Below are positions 19,929 to 28,858 of a stretch of DNA of 64,000 nucleotides, in pieces (position 1 is the first letter of the stretch; every line of letters starts with the position of its first letter). Origin of the DNA: SZUA-547 sp963669265 (GTDB lineage: Bacteria > Pseudomonadota > Alphaproteobacteria > Rhodobacterales > Rhodobacteraceae); contig OY769916.1 of assembly GCA_963669265.1 (NCBI GenBank), forward strand, positions 1,550,001-1,614,000, read 5' to 3'. The notes below the pieces were generated by a model. It was not told the DNA's origin. It ran no database searches and worked only from the letters and a program-made list of their open reading frames with translations. Position numbers and translations under genes: made by a program.

Positions 19929-21365
19929 TTATTCCAGCCCCAAAGCCTCGCGGTTGGCTTTGCGCTTCTTCCAGGTGTCGCCCATGCCCTCCTTGAAACT
20001 GTCGGGCAGATCCTCCAGCGGAATGACCAGATCGCGATCGCCGGTGGGCCAGTCCGTTAGCAATTCCGGTTTGTAGCCCTCTGGATAATAGAGATCCGGG
20101 TCGATCTCGGTCTCGCGCACGTCCGCGTTCTGGATCTCCTCGCGGCTGGTGGGCGGCGCCGGTACGACAAGCTGCTCATTGTCGAAGTTGAACTGCGGCG
20201 CGCGATTGTTCGGGTAATCGGGAATGATCCCCTCGCGCACCCAGATCTGATCCTTGGTCACATTCACCACGATCCCGTCCGGCGCGCCGAAATGATAGGG
20301 GCCGTTCCAGTGCTCGCGCACCTCGGCGACCGCCTCCTCATTGAGATAGGGATCGAAGGGCATATGCGTGGTCAGGAACATCCGGGGCTGGATCAGATTG
20401 GCGATGTATCCCGCCGCGTAGCCCGGCGTGTGGTGGGTGTCGATCGTATAGCGCGCCAGGAAGGGCGGTACGCCCTGCACGCCGGCGCTAATCTCCACAA
20501 GTTCCGGCTGCTGCTCGGTGACATAGACGTCACAGCCTTTCGCGTGCTCCACATCGCGCATGTTGGGGCGGCCGTCGCCGGTCCAGACGAAGCAAAGGCC
20601 GTTCCAGTCCAGTCTGTATGCAGAGGCGCCGTCCATGGCGTGGCTGCGCTGCCAGTGGCGCACGGTGACGCCATTCTCATCGTAGATGACGCCGCCTTCA
20701 TCGCGGAAATCAAACTCGTTGACCTCGATATCGTGGCCTTTGCCAACCGGGAATACGCTAAACGCCCGGCGATGCCACGCGACCATTTTCATCATGCCGT
20801 CGATCATCGACGCGGTGCCGTATTCCGGGTCGCTGCTGGACGGCCCCCAGACGCGCAGCGGGTTGTGCCAGCGTCCGGCCCAGCCGCCGAACATATACAG
20901 ATAGGGAAGCGAGCCGAAGTGATCGACATGCAAATGGGTGATGAAGATCTTGTCGAGCTCGTTGAGCGCGATGTTCGACGCGTTGTAATTCGCCACCGCG
21001 CCCTCGCCGATATCGAAGACGAAGTTCTCGCCATTGCCGAGCTGCACCAAGATCGAGGTGTTCATCTGGCCAGGACGGATGATTGGCGAAGTGCCCATGA
21101 AAATGACGCGCATCTCGTTAGGCTGCACATCCTCGGTTCCGGGGAACCAGTTGGAGGCGGAGGCCATCCAGGTCATCGGCGAGACCCCTTCGAACAACAG
21201 GCCCTCTTTCCAGCGATCACCGGGCACGCCGCCAAAGAGCGCCGCCTTCATGTCTTCGACCGAGGAGGGTTGCCCCACCTCGGGTGGATTGGGCGTCTGC
21301 GCCGCCGCCGTTCCGGCGAAGAGCGCGCCAGCCGCCAGCGACATCCAGAGACTCGATAGCTTCAT
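19929..21365 (-). CDS. Secreted metallo-beta-lactamase-fold hydrolase
   Basis: The 478-residue protein has an N-terminal signal peptide (cleavage probably after TAAAQ, near residue 23) and the metal-binding HLHVDH motif at residues 144-149. Further conserved histidines and acids lie at WQRSHAMD, WTGDGRP and TTHMPFDP, so a di-metal active site seems intact. The region MGTSPIIRPGQMNTSILVQLG precedes the fold core, and an unusual Pro/Asp-rich C-terminal extension of about 110 residues follows. It resembles proteins that automated pipelines name 'guanitoxin biosynthesis MBL fold hydrolase GntH', but no other guanitoxin gene is present, so that name should not be taken as function. The start at 21365 overlaps the upstream small gene by 4 nt. 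Confidence 0.85.
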   Translation of the reverse strand: MKLSSLWMSLAAGALFAGTAAAQTPNPPEVGQPSSVEDMKAALFGGVPGDRWKEGLLFEGVSPMTWMASASNWFPGTEDVQPNEMRVIFMGTSPIIRPGQMNTSILVQLGNGENFVFDIGEGAVANYNASNIALNELDKIFITHLHVDHFGSLPYLYMFGGWAGRWHNPLRVWGPSSSDPEYGTASMIDGMMKMVAWHRRAFSVFPVGKGHDIEVNEFDFRDEGGVIYDENGVTVRHWQRSHAMDGASAYRLDWNGLCFVWTGDGRPNMRDVEHAKGCDVYVTEQQPELVEISAGVQGVPPFLARYTIDTHHTPGYAAGYIANLIQPRMFLTTHMPFDPYLNEEAVAEVREHWNGPYHFGAPDGIVVNVTKDQIWVREGIIPDYPNNRAPQFNFDNEQLVVPAPPTSREEIQNADVRETEIDPDLYYPEGYKPELLTDWPTGDRDLVIPLEDLPDSFKEGMGDTWKKRKANREALGLE

Positions 21366-21619
21366 GATCCGTTGATCTCCTGTTTTCTGCGCCGCTTTTG
21401 CGACATGCATTTCCTGATCTCGTCCCTCAGCCGCTCCAGCGAGCGGGACATGTCGTCCGGCGAGGCTTGGCCTGTGTCCGAACCGACACCCCTTTGTTCG
21501 AGCAGCCGCGACAACTCCTCGAAATGCCGGCAGCTCTCATCCAGGTCCGCGTCCAGCAAACGCCACGCGGCCAGTTGCACCCGGAGCGACGGGAAAGCGC
21601 GATTGAGGTATTTGCCCAA
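21362..21619 (-). CDS. Small helical protein coupled to the secreted hydrolase, unknown function
   Basis: An 85-residue open frame with a TTG start at 21619 (weak GAGGCGG ahead of it) ends in TGA overlapping the ATG of the hydrolase (ATGA). The product is mostly charged helix (HFEELSRLLEQR, MSRSLERLRDEIRKCMSQ) with a basic end and no membrane segment. It is not recognised. The tight coupling is the best argument that it is real. Its N-terminus is uncertain because there is no ATG in the frame. Confidence 0.5.
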   Translation of the reverse strand: MGKYLNRAFPSLRVQLAAWRLLDADLDESCRHFEELSRLLEQRGVGSDTGQASPDDMSRSLERLRDEIRKCMSQKRRRKQEINGS

Positions 21620-21832
21620 GCGGAGCCGCCTCGCGAAATTCAGCGCTGGGGGCCTTGACCCTTGCGCTCGCTGAACGATCGTCTGTCTATGCGTCGCAGC
21701 GATTAGAAGGCGAAAAACGCGAGTCGCAGAGGTATGTTACGGTGTGTTATGCGCAGGAAACGCGGGCATTTTTCCCGTGGCGTCGGCATATTCCGGCGGC
21801 GAGCCTGACGCGAGCACCCAAGTGAGCGTATT

Positions 21833-23173
21833 TTGAACGAACTCGATCCAGACGCGAAATTCCGGGACGCCGAAATTCGGGCGGCGCTGCATGCAGTGAC
21901 GTCGAGCGAAACATTCGACGGCGCCAATCGGCTGCGGGCGTTTCTGACCTATGTGGTGGAGGAATCTCTCGCTGGGCGCGCGAAGCTTATCCGGGCGAAA
22001 CGGATCGCCGAGGACGTCTATGACCGCCCGCCGGATATCGGCAACGAACAGGAGGCGCTGGTCAGGGTCGACGCCGGGCGGCTCCGCCGTCGGCTGGACC
22101 TCTACTATGCCGAGGAGGGCCGCGACGCCGATATCAGGATCGTCATCAAACCCGGCGGATACGCGCCGAGCTTCGACATTCGGCCGCAGGCGGCGCCGGT
22201 CGAGCCCGCCACGTCCGTCGCACCGGGCGCCGCGCCCGTCTGGCTCGGCAAGCGCTGGGCCGGATACGGATTGGCCGCCGCGGCGGGCGCGGTGATCATG
22301 TTCGTCATCTCCTTAGTGGGTTCAGTGGACGAGAAACCGGCCCCGATGGCCTCCAAAGACCGCGCGAAGGGCGCTGAGACCGTGGCCGCCAAGCGGCAGG
22401 CGGTGTTCGATCATTCCCCGGCGGCCCTTCAGGCGCGATCCTTCGCCGCCGAAGCGCGCGAGTTGATCTTTCCGCCATTGGACGCCTCCCGGCTGAAAGC
22501 GGCGATAGAAATCTGTCAGCGCGTTCTACAGATCGATCCCGGCTATTATGGCGGGCACGCTTGCGCCGCCCACGCCAAGGCGTTCATCGCATTTTTGACC
22601 AATCCATCCGAGCAACGTGACGAGATCCTCGCCGCCGCGCGCGCCCATGCGGATCAGGCGGTGAAGATCGCCCCGGCGCAATCGCTGACCCAGTCGGCCC
22701 GCGCTTTCGTTCTGTTCGTCGAGGGGGACTATGATCGGGCGCTGGAAACGTCCCGGCGCGCGATCATGCTGGACCCGGCGGATCGGTTCTCGGGCGATTT
22801 TCACGGCATGATGACGGTGTTCAATGGTGACGCGCCGACGCTGCTAAAGCGCCCGAACGACGCGATGGCGCCTCTGCATCCGTTCATCCTCTCCGCGGCG
22901 CATCTGTTTAGCGGTGACTATCAAGACGCCGCGGCGTTGGTGCGCCGGGCGGCGGAGATCGAGGGCAGCTCCAGCGCCCTGATGACCGCCATTCTGGTCG
23001 CCGCGCATCAGGGCGCAGGTCAAACGGCGGACGCCCGCCGTCACTACGACAAGTTGATGGCCGGATGGCCCGATTACGACGCCCGCCGGAGCTTGCGGCG
23101 GTTGTTCCGCTACGAGAAAGACGCCGACCTGATCGCGGATCTGGTGGTCTCGGTCGACGCCGCCACCGACTGA
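21833..23173 (+). CDS. Membrane-anchored winged-helix/TPR protein (adenylate-cyclase-associated N-terminal type)
   Basis: The 446-residue product, probably from the TTG at 21833, has an N-terminal domain (about residues 8-120) rich in basic and acidic residues with ALVRVDAGRLRRRLDLYYAEEG and KPGGYAPSF. This is the wing-like domain seen in alphaproteobacterial proteins loosely named 'adenylate cyclase'. One transmembrane helix lies at about residues 143-164. The periplasmic half is built of TPR-like helical repeats (about 200-440). The layout recalls CadC/ToxR-type regulators with a cytosolic DNA-binding head and a periplasmic sensor. It is divergent from the 85-residue gene and the secreted hydrolase, which makes regulation of that pair a reasonable guess. 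Confidence 0.75.
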   Translation: MNELDPDAKFRDAEIRAALHAVTSSETFDGANRLRAFLTYVVEESLAGRAKLIRAKRIAEDVYDRPPDIGNEQEALVRVDAGRLRRRLDLYYAEEGRDADIRIVIKPGGYAPSFDIRPQAAPVEPATSVAPGAAPVWLGKRWAGYGLAAAAGAVIMFVISLVGSVDEKPAPMASKDRAKGAETVAAKRQAVFDHSPAALQARSFAAEARELIFPPLDASRLKAAIEICQRVLQIDPGYYGGHACAAHAKAFIAFLTNPSEQRDEILAAARAHADQAVKIAPAQSLTQSARAFVLFVEGDYDRALETSRRAIMLDPADRFSGDFHGMMTVFNGDAPTLLKRPNDAMAPLHPFILSAAHLFSGDYQDAAALVRRAAEIEGSSSALMTAILVAAHQGAGQTADARRHYDKLMAGWPDYDARRSLRRLFRYEKDADLIADLVVSVDAATD

Positions 23174-23254
23174 GACCCAGGGCCCTCCCCGCTTGACCTC
23201 CCCCGCCCCCCGCTTCACGGTGCCGCTCTGATCCTCGCCAGCCGGAGCCGCCCC

Positions 23255-24325
23255 ATGTCCAGAGACGCCCTCAATCTCGATCTTCTGAAACGCCTCTGCG
23301 AGACGCCCGGCGCGCCCGGCCGAGAACATCGAGTGCGGGCGCTGATCGAGGACGAGATCAAGGGCCTCTTCGACGAGGTGCGCACCGACGCGATGGGCTC
23401 ACTGCTCTGCACCCGCAAGCCGACCAAAAAGACGCGCGGCGCCAAGGCCGATCCGCTGAAGGTCATGCTGCTCTGTCATATGGATGAGATTGCGTTTCTG
23501 GTCTCCCATGTGGACGATAAGGGCTTCATCTCGGTCGAGCCGGTCGGCGGGTTCGATCCACGCTCGCTGTTCAGCCGCCGGGTGCTGGTCTGCACCTCCC
23601 AGGGCGACTTCAAGGGGGTGATGAACCCGGGCGGCAAGGGCCTGCACATCTCCAGCGCCGAAGAGCGCAAGAAGATCCCGGAGCCGAACGAATTCCTGAT
23701 CGATCTCGGGCTGGGCGCCGAGACCAAGGACAAAGTGCGGCTCGGCGATTTCGTGGTGATGGACGAGCCGTTTCTGGAGCTGGGCGACAAGGTCGTCTCG
23801 AAGGCGCTCGACAACCGCATCGCCTGCTGGCTGGGGATTGAGGCGCTCAGGAAGCTCGTAAAAAGCCGCGCCACCCACGCCTGCGAGGTGCATATCGCCT
23901 TCACCGCGCAGGAGGAGGTCGGCCTCAGAGGCGCGAAAGCCGCCGCCTACGCGGTGAAGCCCGACATCGGGTTCGGCGTCGACACCACGCTCGCCTGCGA
24001 CACGCCCGGCGTCCCGGAAAAAACCCGCGTCACCAAGCAGGGCGACGGGTTCGGTCTGCACATCAAGGACGGGTCTTTCATCGCCGATATCGATCTGGTG
24101 GAGGAGATCGAGGCGATCGCGAAGAAAAAGAAGATCCCCTACCAACGCACCATGCTGTCCAAAGGCGGGCAGGACGGCGCGGCGGCGCAACAGGCGGCGG
24201 CAGGCGCCAAGGCGGTCGGGATCGTGGTCGGCACGCGCTATATCCATACGGTCTGCGAGATGATCGACCAGACCGATCTGCGCGCCGCGCGGGACATTCT
24301 GGCCGCCTGGATCGCCGCGCACTAG
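23255..24325 (+). CDS. M42-family metallo-aminopeptidase/endoglucanase-like peptidase
   Basis: The 356-residue protein has the M42 metal ligands in order: CHMDE (H75, D77), the catalytic TAQEEVGLRG pair near residue 216, GVDTT near residue 242 and a C-terminal His in GTRYIHT near residue 332. M42 enzymes are cytosolic di-metal aminopeptidases that form dodecameric tetrahedra and trim peptides. An inserted Lys-rich stretch (residues 53-66) precedes the first ligand strand. It stands alone downstream of the TPR gene, separated by about 80 nt of C-rich sequence. Confidence 0.88.
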   Translation: MSRDALNLDLLKRLCETPGAPGREHRVRALIEDEIKGLFDEVRTDAMGSLLCTRKPTKKTRGAKADPLKVMLLCHMDEIAFLVSHVDDKGFISVEPVGGFDPRSLFSRRVLVCTSQGDFKGVMNPGGKGLHISSAEERKKIPEPNEFLIDLGLGAETKDKVRLGDFVVMDEPFLELGDKVVSKALDNRIACWLGIEALRKLVKSRATHACEVHIAFTAQEEVGLRGAKAAAYAVKPDIGFGVDTTLACDTPGVPEKTRVTKQGDGFGLHIKDGSFIADIDLVEEIEAIAKKKKIPYQRTMLSKGGQDGAAAQQAAAGAKAVGIVVGTRYIHTVCEMIDQTDLRAARDILAAWIAAH

Positions 24326-24341
24326 GCGAAGCGCTCCAGTG

Positions 24342-24357
24342 GTATCCTTATGGATAC
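24342..24357. promoter_or_regulatory. Perfect palindrome upstream of the quinone-oxidoreductase gene, HxlR/MarR-type operator candidate
   Basis: GTATCC (24342-24347) and GGATAC (24352-24357) form a perfect 6-bp inverted repeat around TTAT, about 75 nt before the dehydrogenase start. GTATCC-N4-GGATAC-like boxes are typical of HxlR-family repressor sites that control quinone or aldehyde stress reductases. No HxlR gene is in the window, so the regulator would act in trans. Confidence 0.5.
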
Positions 24358-24433
24358 TTAGGGCCGAATTTGTCCGTATTTACACAAGCGCGGCCGTACC
24401 TATCTTTCGCGTCAACTCAACAGGAGAATGACC

Positions 24434-25450
24434 ATGAAAGCCGTCGCTTATCGCACCCCCGGCCCGATCGACAATCCCGAGGCCCTGCTCGACATCGATC
24501 TGGAGGCGCAAAGGCCCAAGGGCCGGGATCTGCTGGTGAAGATCAACGCCGTCTCCGTCAATCCGGTGGATGTCAAGGTGCGCGCGGGCGTCGCGCCGGA
24601 CGGCGACGATTGGAAGATCCTCGGCTGGGACGCCGCCGGAATCGTCGAATTCGTCGGACCTGACGTCCAGAACTTCAAGAAGGGCGACGCGGTCTATTAC
24701 GCGGGCGCAATCGACCGCCCCGGCACCAATTCCGAGTATCACCTCGTCGATGAGCGCATCGTCGGCCGCAAACCGGCCTCGCTGACCGACGCCGAGGCCG
24801 CCGCCCTGCCGCTCACCACGATTACGGCGTGGGAAATGCTGTTCGACCGGCTCGACGTGCGGCGCCCGACGCCCGAAGGCGGGAACGCCATTCTGGTCAT
24901 CGGCGGCGCGGGCGGCGTCGGCTCGATCACCATTCAGTTGCTGCGTGAGTTAACCGATCTGACCATCATCGCCACCGCCTCTCGCCCCGAGACGAAGGAT
25001 TGGGTGCGCGAATTGGGGGCGCATCATGTCGTGGATCACCGCCAGCCGATCGCCTCTCAGGTCGCCGCGCTGGGGATCGGCGCGCCGGGCTTCGTGTTTT
25101 CGACCACGATGACCGACAAGCACTACGCCGACATTGTCGAGCTGATCGCGCCGCAGGGCCGGTTCGGGCTGATCGACGATCCGGAGGGCGGGCTGGATAT
25201 CTCTCAGCTCAAGATGAAGGCGCTGTCGCTGCATTGGGAGTTCATGTTTGCGCGTCCCCTGTTCGGCGCGGCGGATATCGAGGCGCAAAGCAAGCTGCTG
25301 AACGAGGTCTCGGCGCTGGTCGACGCCGGGCGCATCAAGACCACGCTGACCGAGGTGGCGGGCAAGATTGACGCCGCCACGCTGCGCAAGGCGCATGCGC
25401 AGATCGAAACCGGCGCGGCGCGCGGCAAGATCGTGCTGGAAGGGTTCTGA
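24434..25450 (+). CDS. Zinc-type alcohol dehydrogenase-like / quinone oxidoreductase family protein
   Basis: The 338-residue MDR-family NAD(P)H oxidoreductase has a GroES-like N-terminal domain (KINAVSVNPVDVKVRAG, about residues 36-52; GWDAAGIVEFVG) and a Rossmann domain with VIGGAGGVGSITIQL near residue 155. No structural zinc cysteines are visible, placing it with zinc-free quinone-reductase-like members (the ZADH/QOR subgroup). It probably reduces quinones or enones using NADPH. The second ATG at 24434 is chosen because AGGAG sits 7 nt upstream of it but only 1 nt from the ATG at 24428. The palindrome upstream suggests repressor control. Confidence 0.88.
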   Translation: MKAVAYRTPGPIDNPEALLDIDLEAQRPKGRDLLVKINAVSVNPVDVKVRAGVAPDGDDWKILGWDAAGIVEFVGPDVQNFKKGDAVYYAGAIDRPGTNSEYHLVDERIVGRKPASLTDAEAAALPLTTITAWEMLFDRLDVRRPTPEGGNAILVIGGAGGVGSITIQLLRELTDLTIIATASRPETKDWVRELGAHHVVDHRQPIASQVAALGIGAPGFVFSTTMTDKHYADIVELIAPQGRFGLIDDPEGGLDISQLKMKALSLHWEFMFARPLFGAADIEAQSKLLNEVSALVDAGRIKTTLTEVAGKIDAATLRKAHAQIETGAARGKIVLEGF

Positions 25451-25627
25451 GGCGGGGTTCGGCCCTGCCGAGGGCGGAGCGTCTATCCAAATGGAAACGC
25501 CGACGCGGACCGACTGTTCGCGTTGGCGAAACACTGCGATCAAGTCAAATGATTGGCGTTGCGGGACGTTAGTCACTAGGTAAGGCGTTCGGATCCCGTG
25601 GCGCGCCGCCGCGGACGGAGAACTCGC

Positions 25628-26866
25628 ATGTCCCGCATCATCACCCTGGAAGAGGCGAAATCGCTGCCGCGCTGGCGGCGGCCGGAGATGTTGCTCGTCC
25701 TCATGGCCGTGGGCATGCCGCTGGCATTCTCCGTCTGGATGGCGCTCCTCAACAATTTCGTCATCGAGGCCGCCGGGTTCGACGGCTCCGACATCGGCTG
25801 GCTGCAGACCGTTCGGGAGATTCCCGGATTTTTGGCCGTTTTGGTGATCTTTCTGCTGCGCTTCATTCGCGAGCAGAAATTGGCGCTGATCTCATTGATC
25901 CTGTTGGGCGGCGCGACCGTCGCCACCTCGCATTTCCCAAGTTTCTGGGGCTTGCTGGCGACAACCGTGATCGGCTCCATCGGCTTTCACTACTATGAGA
26001 CGGTCAACCAGTCGGTGCAGCTGCAATGGCTGGACAAGAACAAGGCGCCGAAAGTGCTGGGCTGGCTGATCGCGGCGGGCTCCGCCGGCGCGCTCTTCGC
26101 TTATGCCGCCATCGTGCTGACCTGGCGCACCTTCGATCTCTCCTATGACATCGTCTATCTGGCGGGCGGCGGCGCCACCGTGCTGATCGCGCTCTACTGC
26201 TGGCTGGCTTTCCCCCAGTTCGAAGCCCCGGTGGCCCAGCACCGTAAGATGATCCTGCGCCCGCGCTATTGGCTCTATTACGCGCTGGTGTTCATTGGCG
26301 GCGCGCGGCGGCAGATCTTTGTCGTCTTCGCCGCCTTCATGATGGTCGAGAAATTCGGCTTCGACGTTCATGAGCTGACCGCGCTGTTCCTGATCAACTA
26401 CATCGCCAACATGGTGATCGCGCCCCTTGTCGGCCGCGCCATCGCGGGCTTTGGCGAGCGGCTGGTGCTGGCGTTCGAATATGTCGGCCTGATTGGCGTC
26501 TTCGCGCTCTATGCGGGCATCTACGCGTTCGATTGGCCCGCCTGGCTGGCGGCGACGCTCTACGTCGTCGATCATCTGTTGTTCTCGATGGCCTTCGCGC
26601 AGAAGACCTATTTCCAGAAGATCGCCGATCCCGCCGACATCGCGCCAACGGCGGCGGTGGCCTTCACCATCAACCACATCGCCGCCGTCTTTCTGCCGGC
26701 GTTGCTGGGCTATGTCTGGCTGGTCTCGCCCGGCTTCGTGTTCAGCCTCGCCTGCGCCCTGGCTTTTGGCTCGCTGGGTCTGGCCCTGCTGGTGCCGCGC
26801 CACCCCCGCGACGGCGTGGAGACGGCGCTGGCGGAACGCCGCGCAGCGGCGTCCCCTGCCGAATAA
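25628..26866 (+). CDS. MFS transporter, unknown substrate
   Basis: The 412-residue protein has about twelve hydrophobic segments, beginning RRPEMLLVLMAVGMPLAFSVWMALLNNF. The central loop around residue 210 (VAQHRKMILRPRYW) separates two six-helix halves. No substrate-defining motif is recognised. The frame opens ten codons earlier, but the ATG at 25628 with GGAGAA just upstream is the better start. It is separated from neighbours by over 130 nt on both sides and is probably transcribed alone. Confidence 0.82.
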   Translation: MSRIITLEEAKSLPRWRRPEMLLVLMAVGMPLAFSVWMALLNNFVIEAAGFDGSDIGWLQTVREIPGFLAVLVIFLLRFIREQKLALISLILLGGATVATSHFPSFWGLLATTVIGSIGFHYYETVNQSVQLQWLDKNKAPKVLGWLIAAGSAGALFAYAAIVLTWRTFDLSYDIVYLAGGGATVLIALYCWLAFPQFEAPVAQHRKMILRPRYWLYYALVFIGGARRQIFVVFAAFMMVEKFGFDVHELTALFLINYIANMVIAPLVGRAIAGFGERLVLAFEYVGLIGVFALYAGIYAFDWPAWLAATLYVVDHLLFSMAFAQKTYFQKIADPADIAPTAAVAFTINHIAAVFLPALLGYVWLVSPGFVFSLACALAFGSLGLALLVPRHPRDGVETALAERRAAASPAE

Positions 26867-26997
26867 TCACGCTCGCGCGGTGAAACATCGCGATCGGCGT
26901 TGATGGACTCGCGATCCACGCTAAGAAGGGTTAGATGGTCCGGAATGGCGAAACTGAGGTCGCTTTATTGCGGCTGAGCAGGGAGTAAAGCGGCGAC

Positions 26998-27318
26998 ATG
27001 CCGAAAATCACCTATATCGAACACAACGGGACCGAGCATGTCGTCGACGTCGCCGAGGGAATGACCGTCATGGAAGGCGCGGTCAAGAACATGATTCCCG
27101 GTATCGAGGCCGATTGCGGCGGCGCCTGCGCCTGCTCGACCTGCCATGTCTATGTCGACCCCGCCTGGGCCGACAAGCTGCCGCAGAAGGAGGCGATGGA
27201 GGAGGATATGCTCGATTTCGCCTACGAGCCGCAGGACAATTCCCGCCTGACCTGTCAGATCAAAGTCACCGGAGAGGTGGACGGCCTGGTCGTGCGCATG
27301 CCGGAGAAACAGATCTGA
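26998..27318 (+). CDS. Adrenodoxin-type [2Fe-2S] ferredoxin
   Basis: The 106-residue protein has the vertebrate/ISC-type cluster ligands C40-x5-C46-x2-C49 and C86, within EADCGGACACSTCHVYV and LTCQIKV. It carries single electrons, for example to cytochromes P450, ring hydroxylases or the Fe-S assembly machinery. It is not in an isc operon here. Such alphaproteobacterial ferredoxins usually serve P450-like or terpenoid-quinone reactions, but no partner reductase is nearby. It heads a possible four-gene run with short or overlapping junctions. Confidence 0.95.
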   Translation: MPKITYIEHNGTEHVVDVAEGMTVMEGAVKNMIPGIEADCGGACACSTCHVYVDPAWADKLPQKEAMEEDMLDFAYEPQDNSRLTCQIKVTGEVDGLVVRMPEKQI

Positions 27319-28079
27319 CGCCGCGCCGTGGCATAGGAGCCGCATTTCTGGCGCTGATCATGGCGCTGGCGCCCGCCGCCGCGCTGGCCTGCGATGTCGC
27401 GCGTTTCGCCGACCCCACCTCTGAATACGGCCACAACGTCCTCGGCGACACGCCGGAATGGAAGACCCTGACGGTCGAGCTGCCGACCACCCGGATCGGC
27501 GGCGGCGCGGGCGAGCCCTTCTCGCGCTCGGTGACCCTGCCTAAGGGCCGGGTGTTCGAGGATATCGCCCCGCGTTGCGCAGATCTTGACGCGATTCACG
27601 GGCGCGAGATCATCGTAGTGGAAAGCTCCGCAGACGGCGGCGCGCAACTGGCGATTTATGGCGCGATGACCGGGCCGGACGGCGCCCCGACGCTGGGCAA
27701 GATCGCCGCCACGCCCCATATCGGGCGGCGTAATCGCTGGCTCGCGCCGGCGGGCGCTGCGGATTTCGACGGCGATGGCCGGGCGGAGATCGCCTATGTC
27801 GAGAAACCGCATCTGTCCGGCGTGCTCCGCTTTTGGCGGCTGGAGGACGGGGAGATGGTGGAGCTCGCCTCCCGCGGTGGGTTCTCCAATCACAGGATCG
27901 GCCAGAATTTCATCACCGGCGCGGTGCGGGAATGCGACGCGCGCGCCAGCCTGATCCTGCCGAATTTCAACTGGTCGGCGCTGTTCGACGTCCGGCTGGA
28001 GGTCGAGGACGTCGTCCTCAGCCTCGTCGCCGAAACCGTCGATGAAACGAACATCGCCAATGCGTCGAGGTGCCTGTGA
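27315..28079 (+). CDS. Secreted protein with an FG-GAP-like segment, unknown function (probable CTG start)
   Basis: The 254-residue product has a signal peptide (GAAFLALIMALAPAAALA, cleaved before CDV) and a mature domain with DFDGDGRAEIAYVE near residue 153, a calcium-binding FG-GAP/VCBS-like motif. Two or three blade-like repeats can be guessed. The frame has no ATG, GTG or TTG that keeps a full signal peptide. A CTG at 27315, overlapping the ferredoxin stop and preceded by GGAG 8 nt upstream, fits best. The ATG at 27360 would leave too short a signal. A periplasmic location is likely; the role is unknown. Confidence 0.65.
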   Translation: MTPRRGIGAAFLALIMALAPAAALACDVARFADPTSEYGHNVLGDTPEWKTLTVELPTTRIGGGAGEPFSRSVTLPKGRVFEDIAPRCADLDAIHGREIIVVESSADGGAQLAIYGAMTGPDGAPTLGKIAATPHIGRRNRWLAPAGAADFDGDGRAEIAYVEKPHLSGVLRFWRLEDGEMVELASRGGFSNHRIGQNFITGAVRECDARASLILPNFNWSALFDVRLEVEDVVLSLVAETVDETNIANASRCL

Positions 28080-28846
28080 GCGGAATGCGCAGAAAAAGGC
28101 CCGTCATAGGCGTCACCGGTTCCGCGCTGATCGCGGACCGGGGCTATCCAATCCAGGCGGCGGGCGAGCACAATATCGCGGCCGTGCATCAGGTGGCGAA
28201 TTGCACCCCGCTGATCATGCCTGGCCGGCCGGAAGCGGTGGAGACCGGCGCGCTTCTGGACGTATGCGACGGCTTTCTGCTGACCGGCGGGCGCGCCAAC
28301 GTGCACCCCAATCATTACGGGCATGAGGAGACCGAGGCACACGGCATGTTCGATCATGGCCGCGACGGCGTGGTCCTGCCGCTGATCCGCGCGGCGATAG
28401 AGGCGGGCAAACCGGTATTCGGCGTCTGCCGCGGCATTCAGGAGATGAACGTCGCCTTCGGCGGCGCCCTCCATCCGGAGATCAGAGAGCTGCCGGGCCG
28501 GATGAACCATCGCATGCCGCCGGACGAGACGGATATGGACATCATCTTCCGCAAGCGTCACATCGTGAAGCTCAGCGAAGGCGGCCAGTTGCGGGGCTTG
28601 CTGGGCGCCGACGAGGTCATGACCAACTCTCTCCATGGGCAGGGACTGACCGAGTTGGGCGAGCGCATCGCGCTGGAGGGCGTGGCCGAGGACGGAACGA
28701 TCGAGGCGGTTCGGGTGACCGGCGCCGCCTCCTTCGCCATCGGCGTGCAATGGCATGCGGAATACAAGGCCGCCGAAGACGTGGTCTCCACCAAACTCTT
28801 CGCCGCCTTCGGAGACGCGGCGCGCAAGGCGATGGGGCGTCATTAG
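28076..28846 (+). CDS. Class I glutamine amidotransferase-like hydrolase (peptidase C26, PuuD-like)
   Basis: The 256-residue protein belongs to the gamma-glutamyl-GABA hydrolase group. It has the nucleophile elbow VFGVCRGIQEMN (C118), LLTGGRANVHP near residue 70 and the His-Glu pair in GVQWHAE near residue 224. It should cleave gamma-glutamyl amide bonds, as in putrescine breakdown, but no other puu gene is present. A GTG at 28076 overlapping the previous stop (GTGA) with GAGG 6 nt ahead is preferred to the GTG two codons upstream. Confidence 0.9.
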   Translation: MSGMRRKRPVIGVTGSALIADRGYPIQAAGEHNIAAVHQVANCTPLIMPGRPEAVETGALLDVCDGFLLTGGRANVHPNHYGHEETEAHGMFDHGRDGVVLPLIRAAIEAGKPVFGVCRGIQEMNVAFGGALHPEIRELPGRMNHRMPPDETDMDIIFRKRHIVKLSEGGQLRGLLGADEVMTNSLHGQGLTELGERIALEGVAEDGTIEAVRVTGAASFAIGVQWHAEYKAAEDVVSTKLFAAFGDAARKAMGRH

Positions 28847-28858
28847 GGGGCAGCGAAA

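Noticed and set aside
19929..21365. Assigning the MBL-fold gene to guanitoxin biosynthesis
   Set aside because: None of the other guanitoxin genes are present and the signal peptide argues for an extracytoplasmic role; the name is probably over-propagated.
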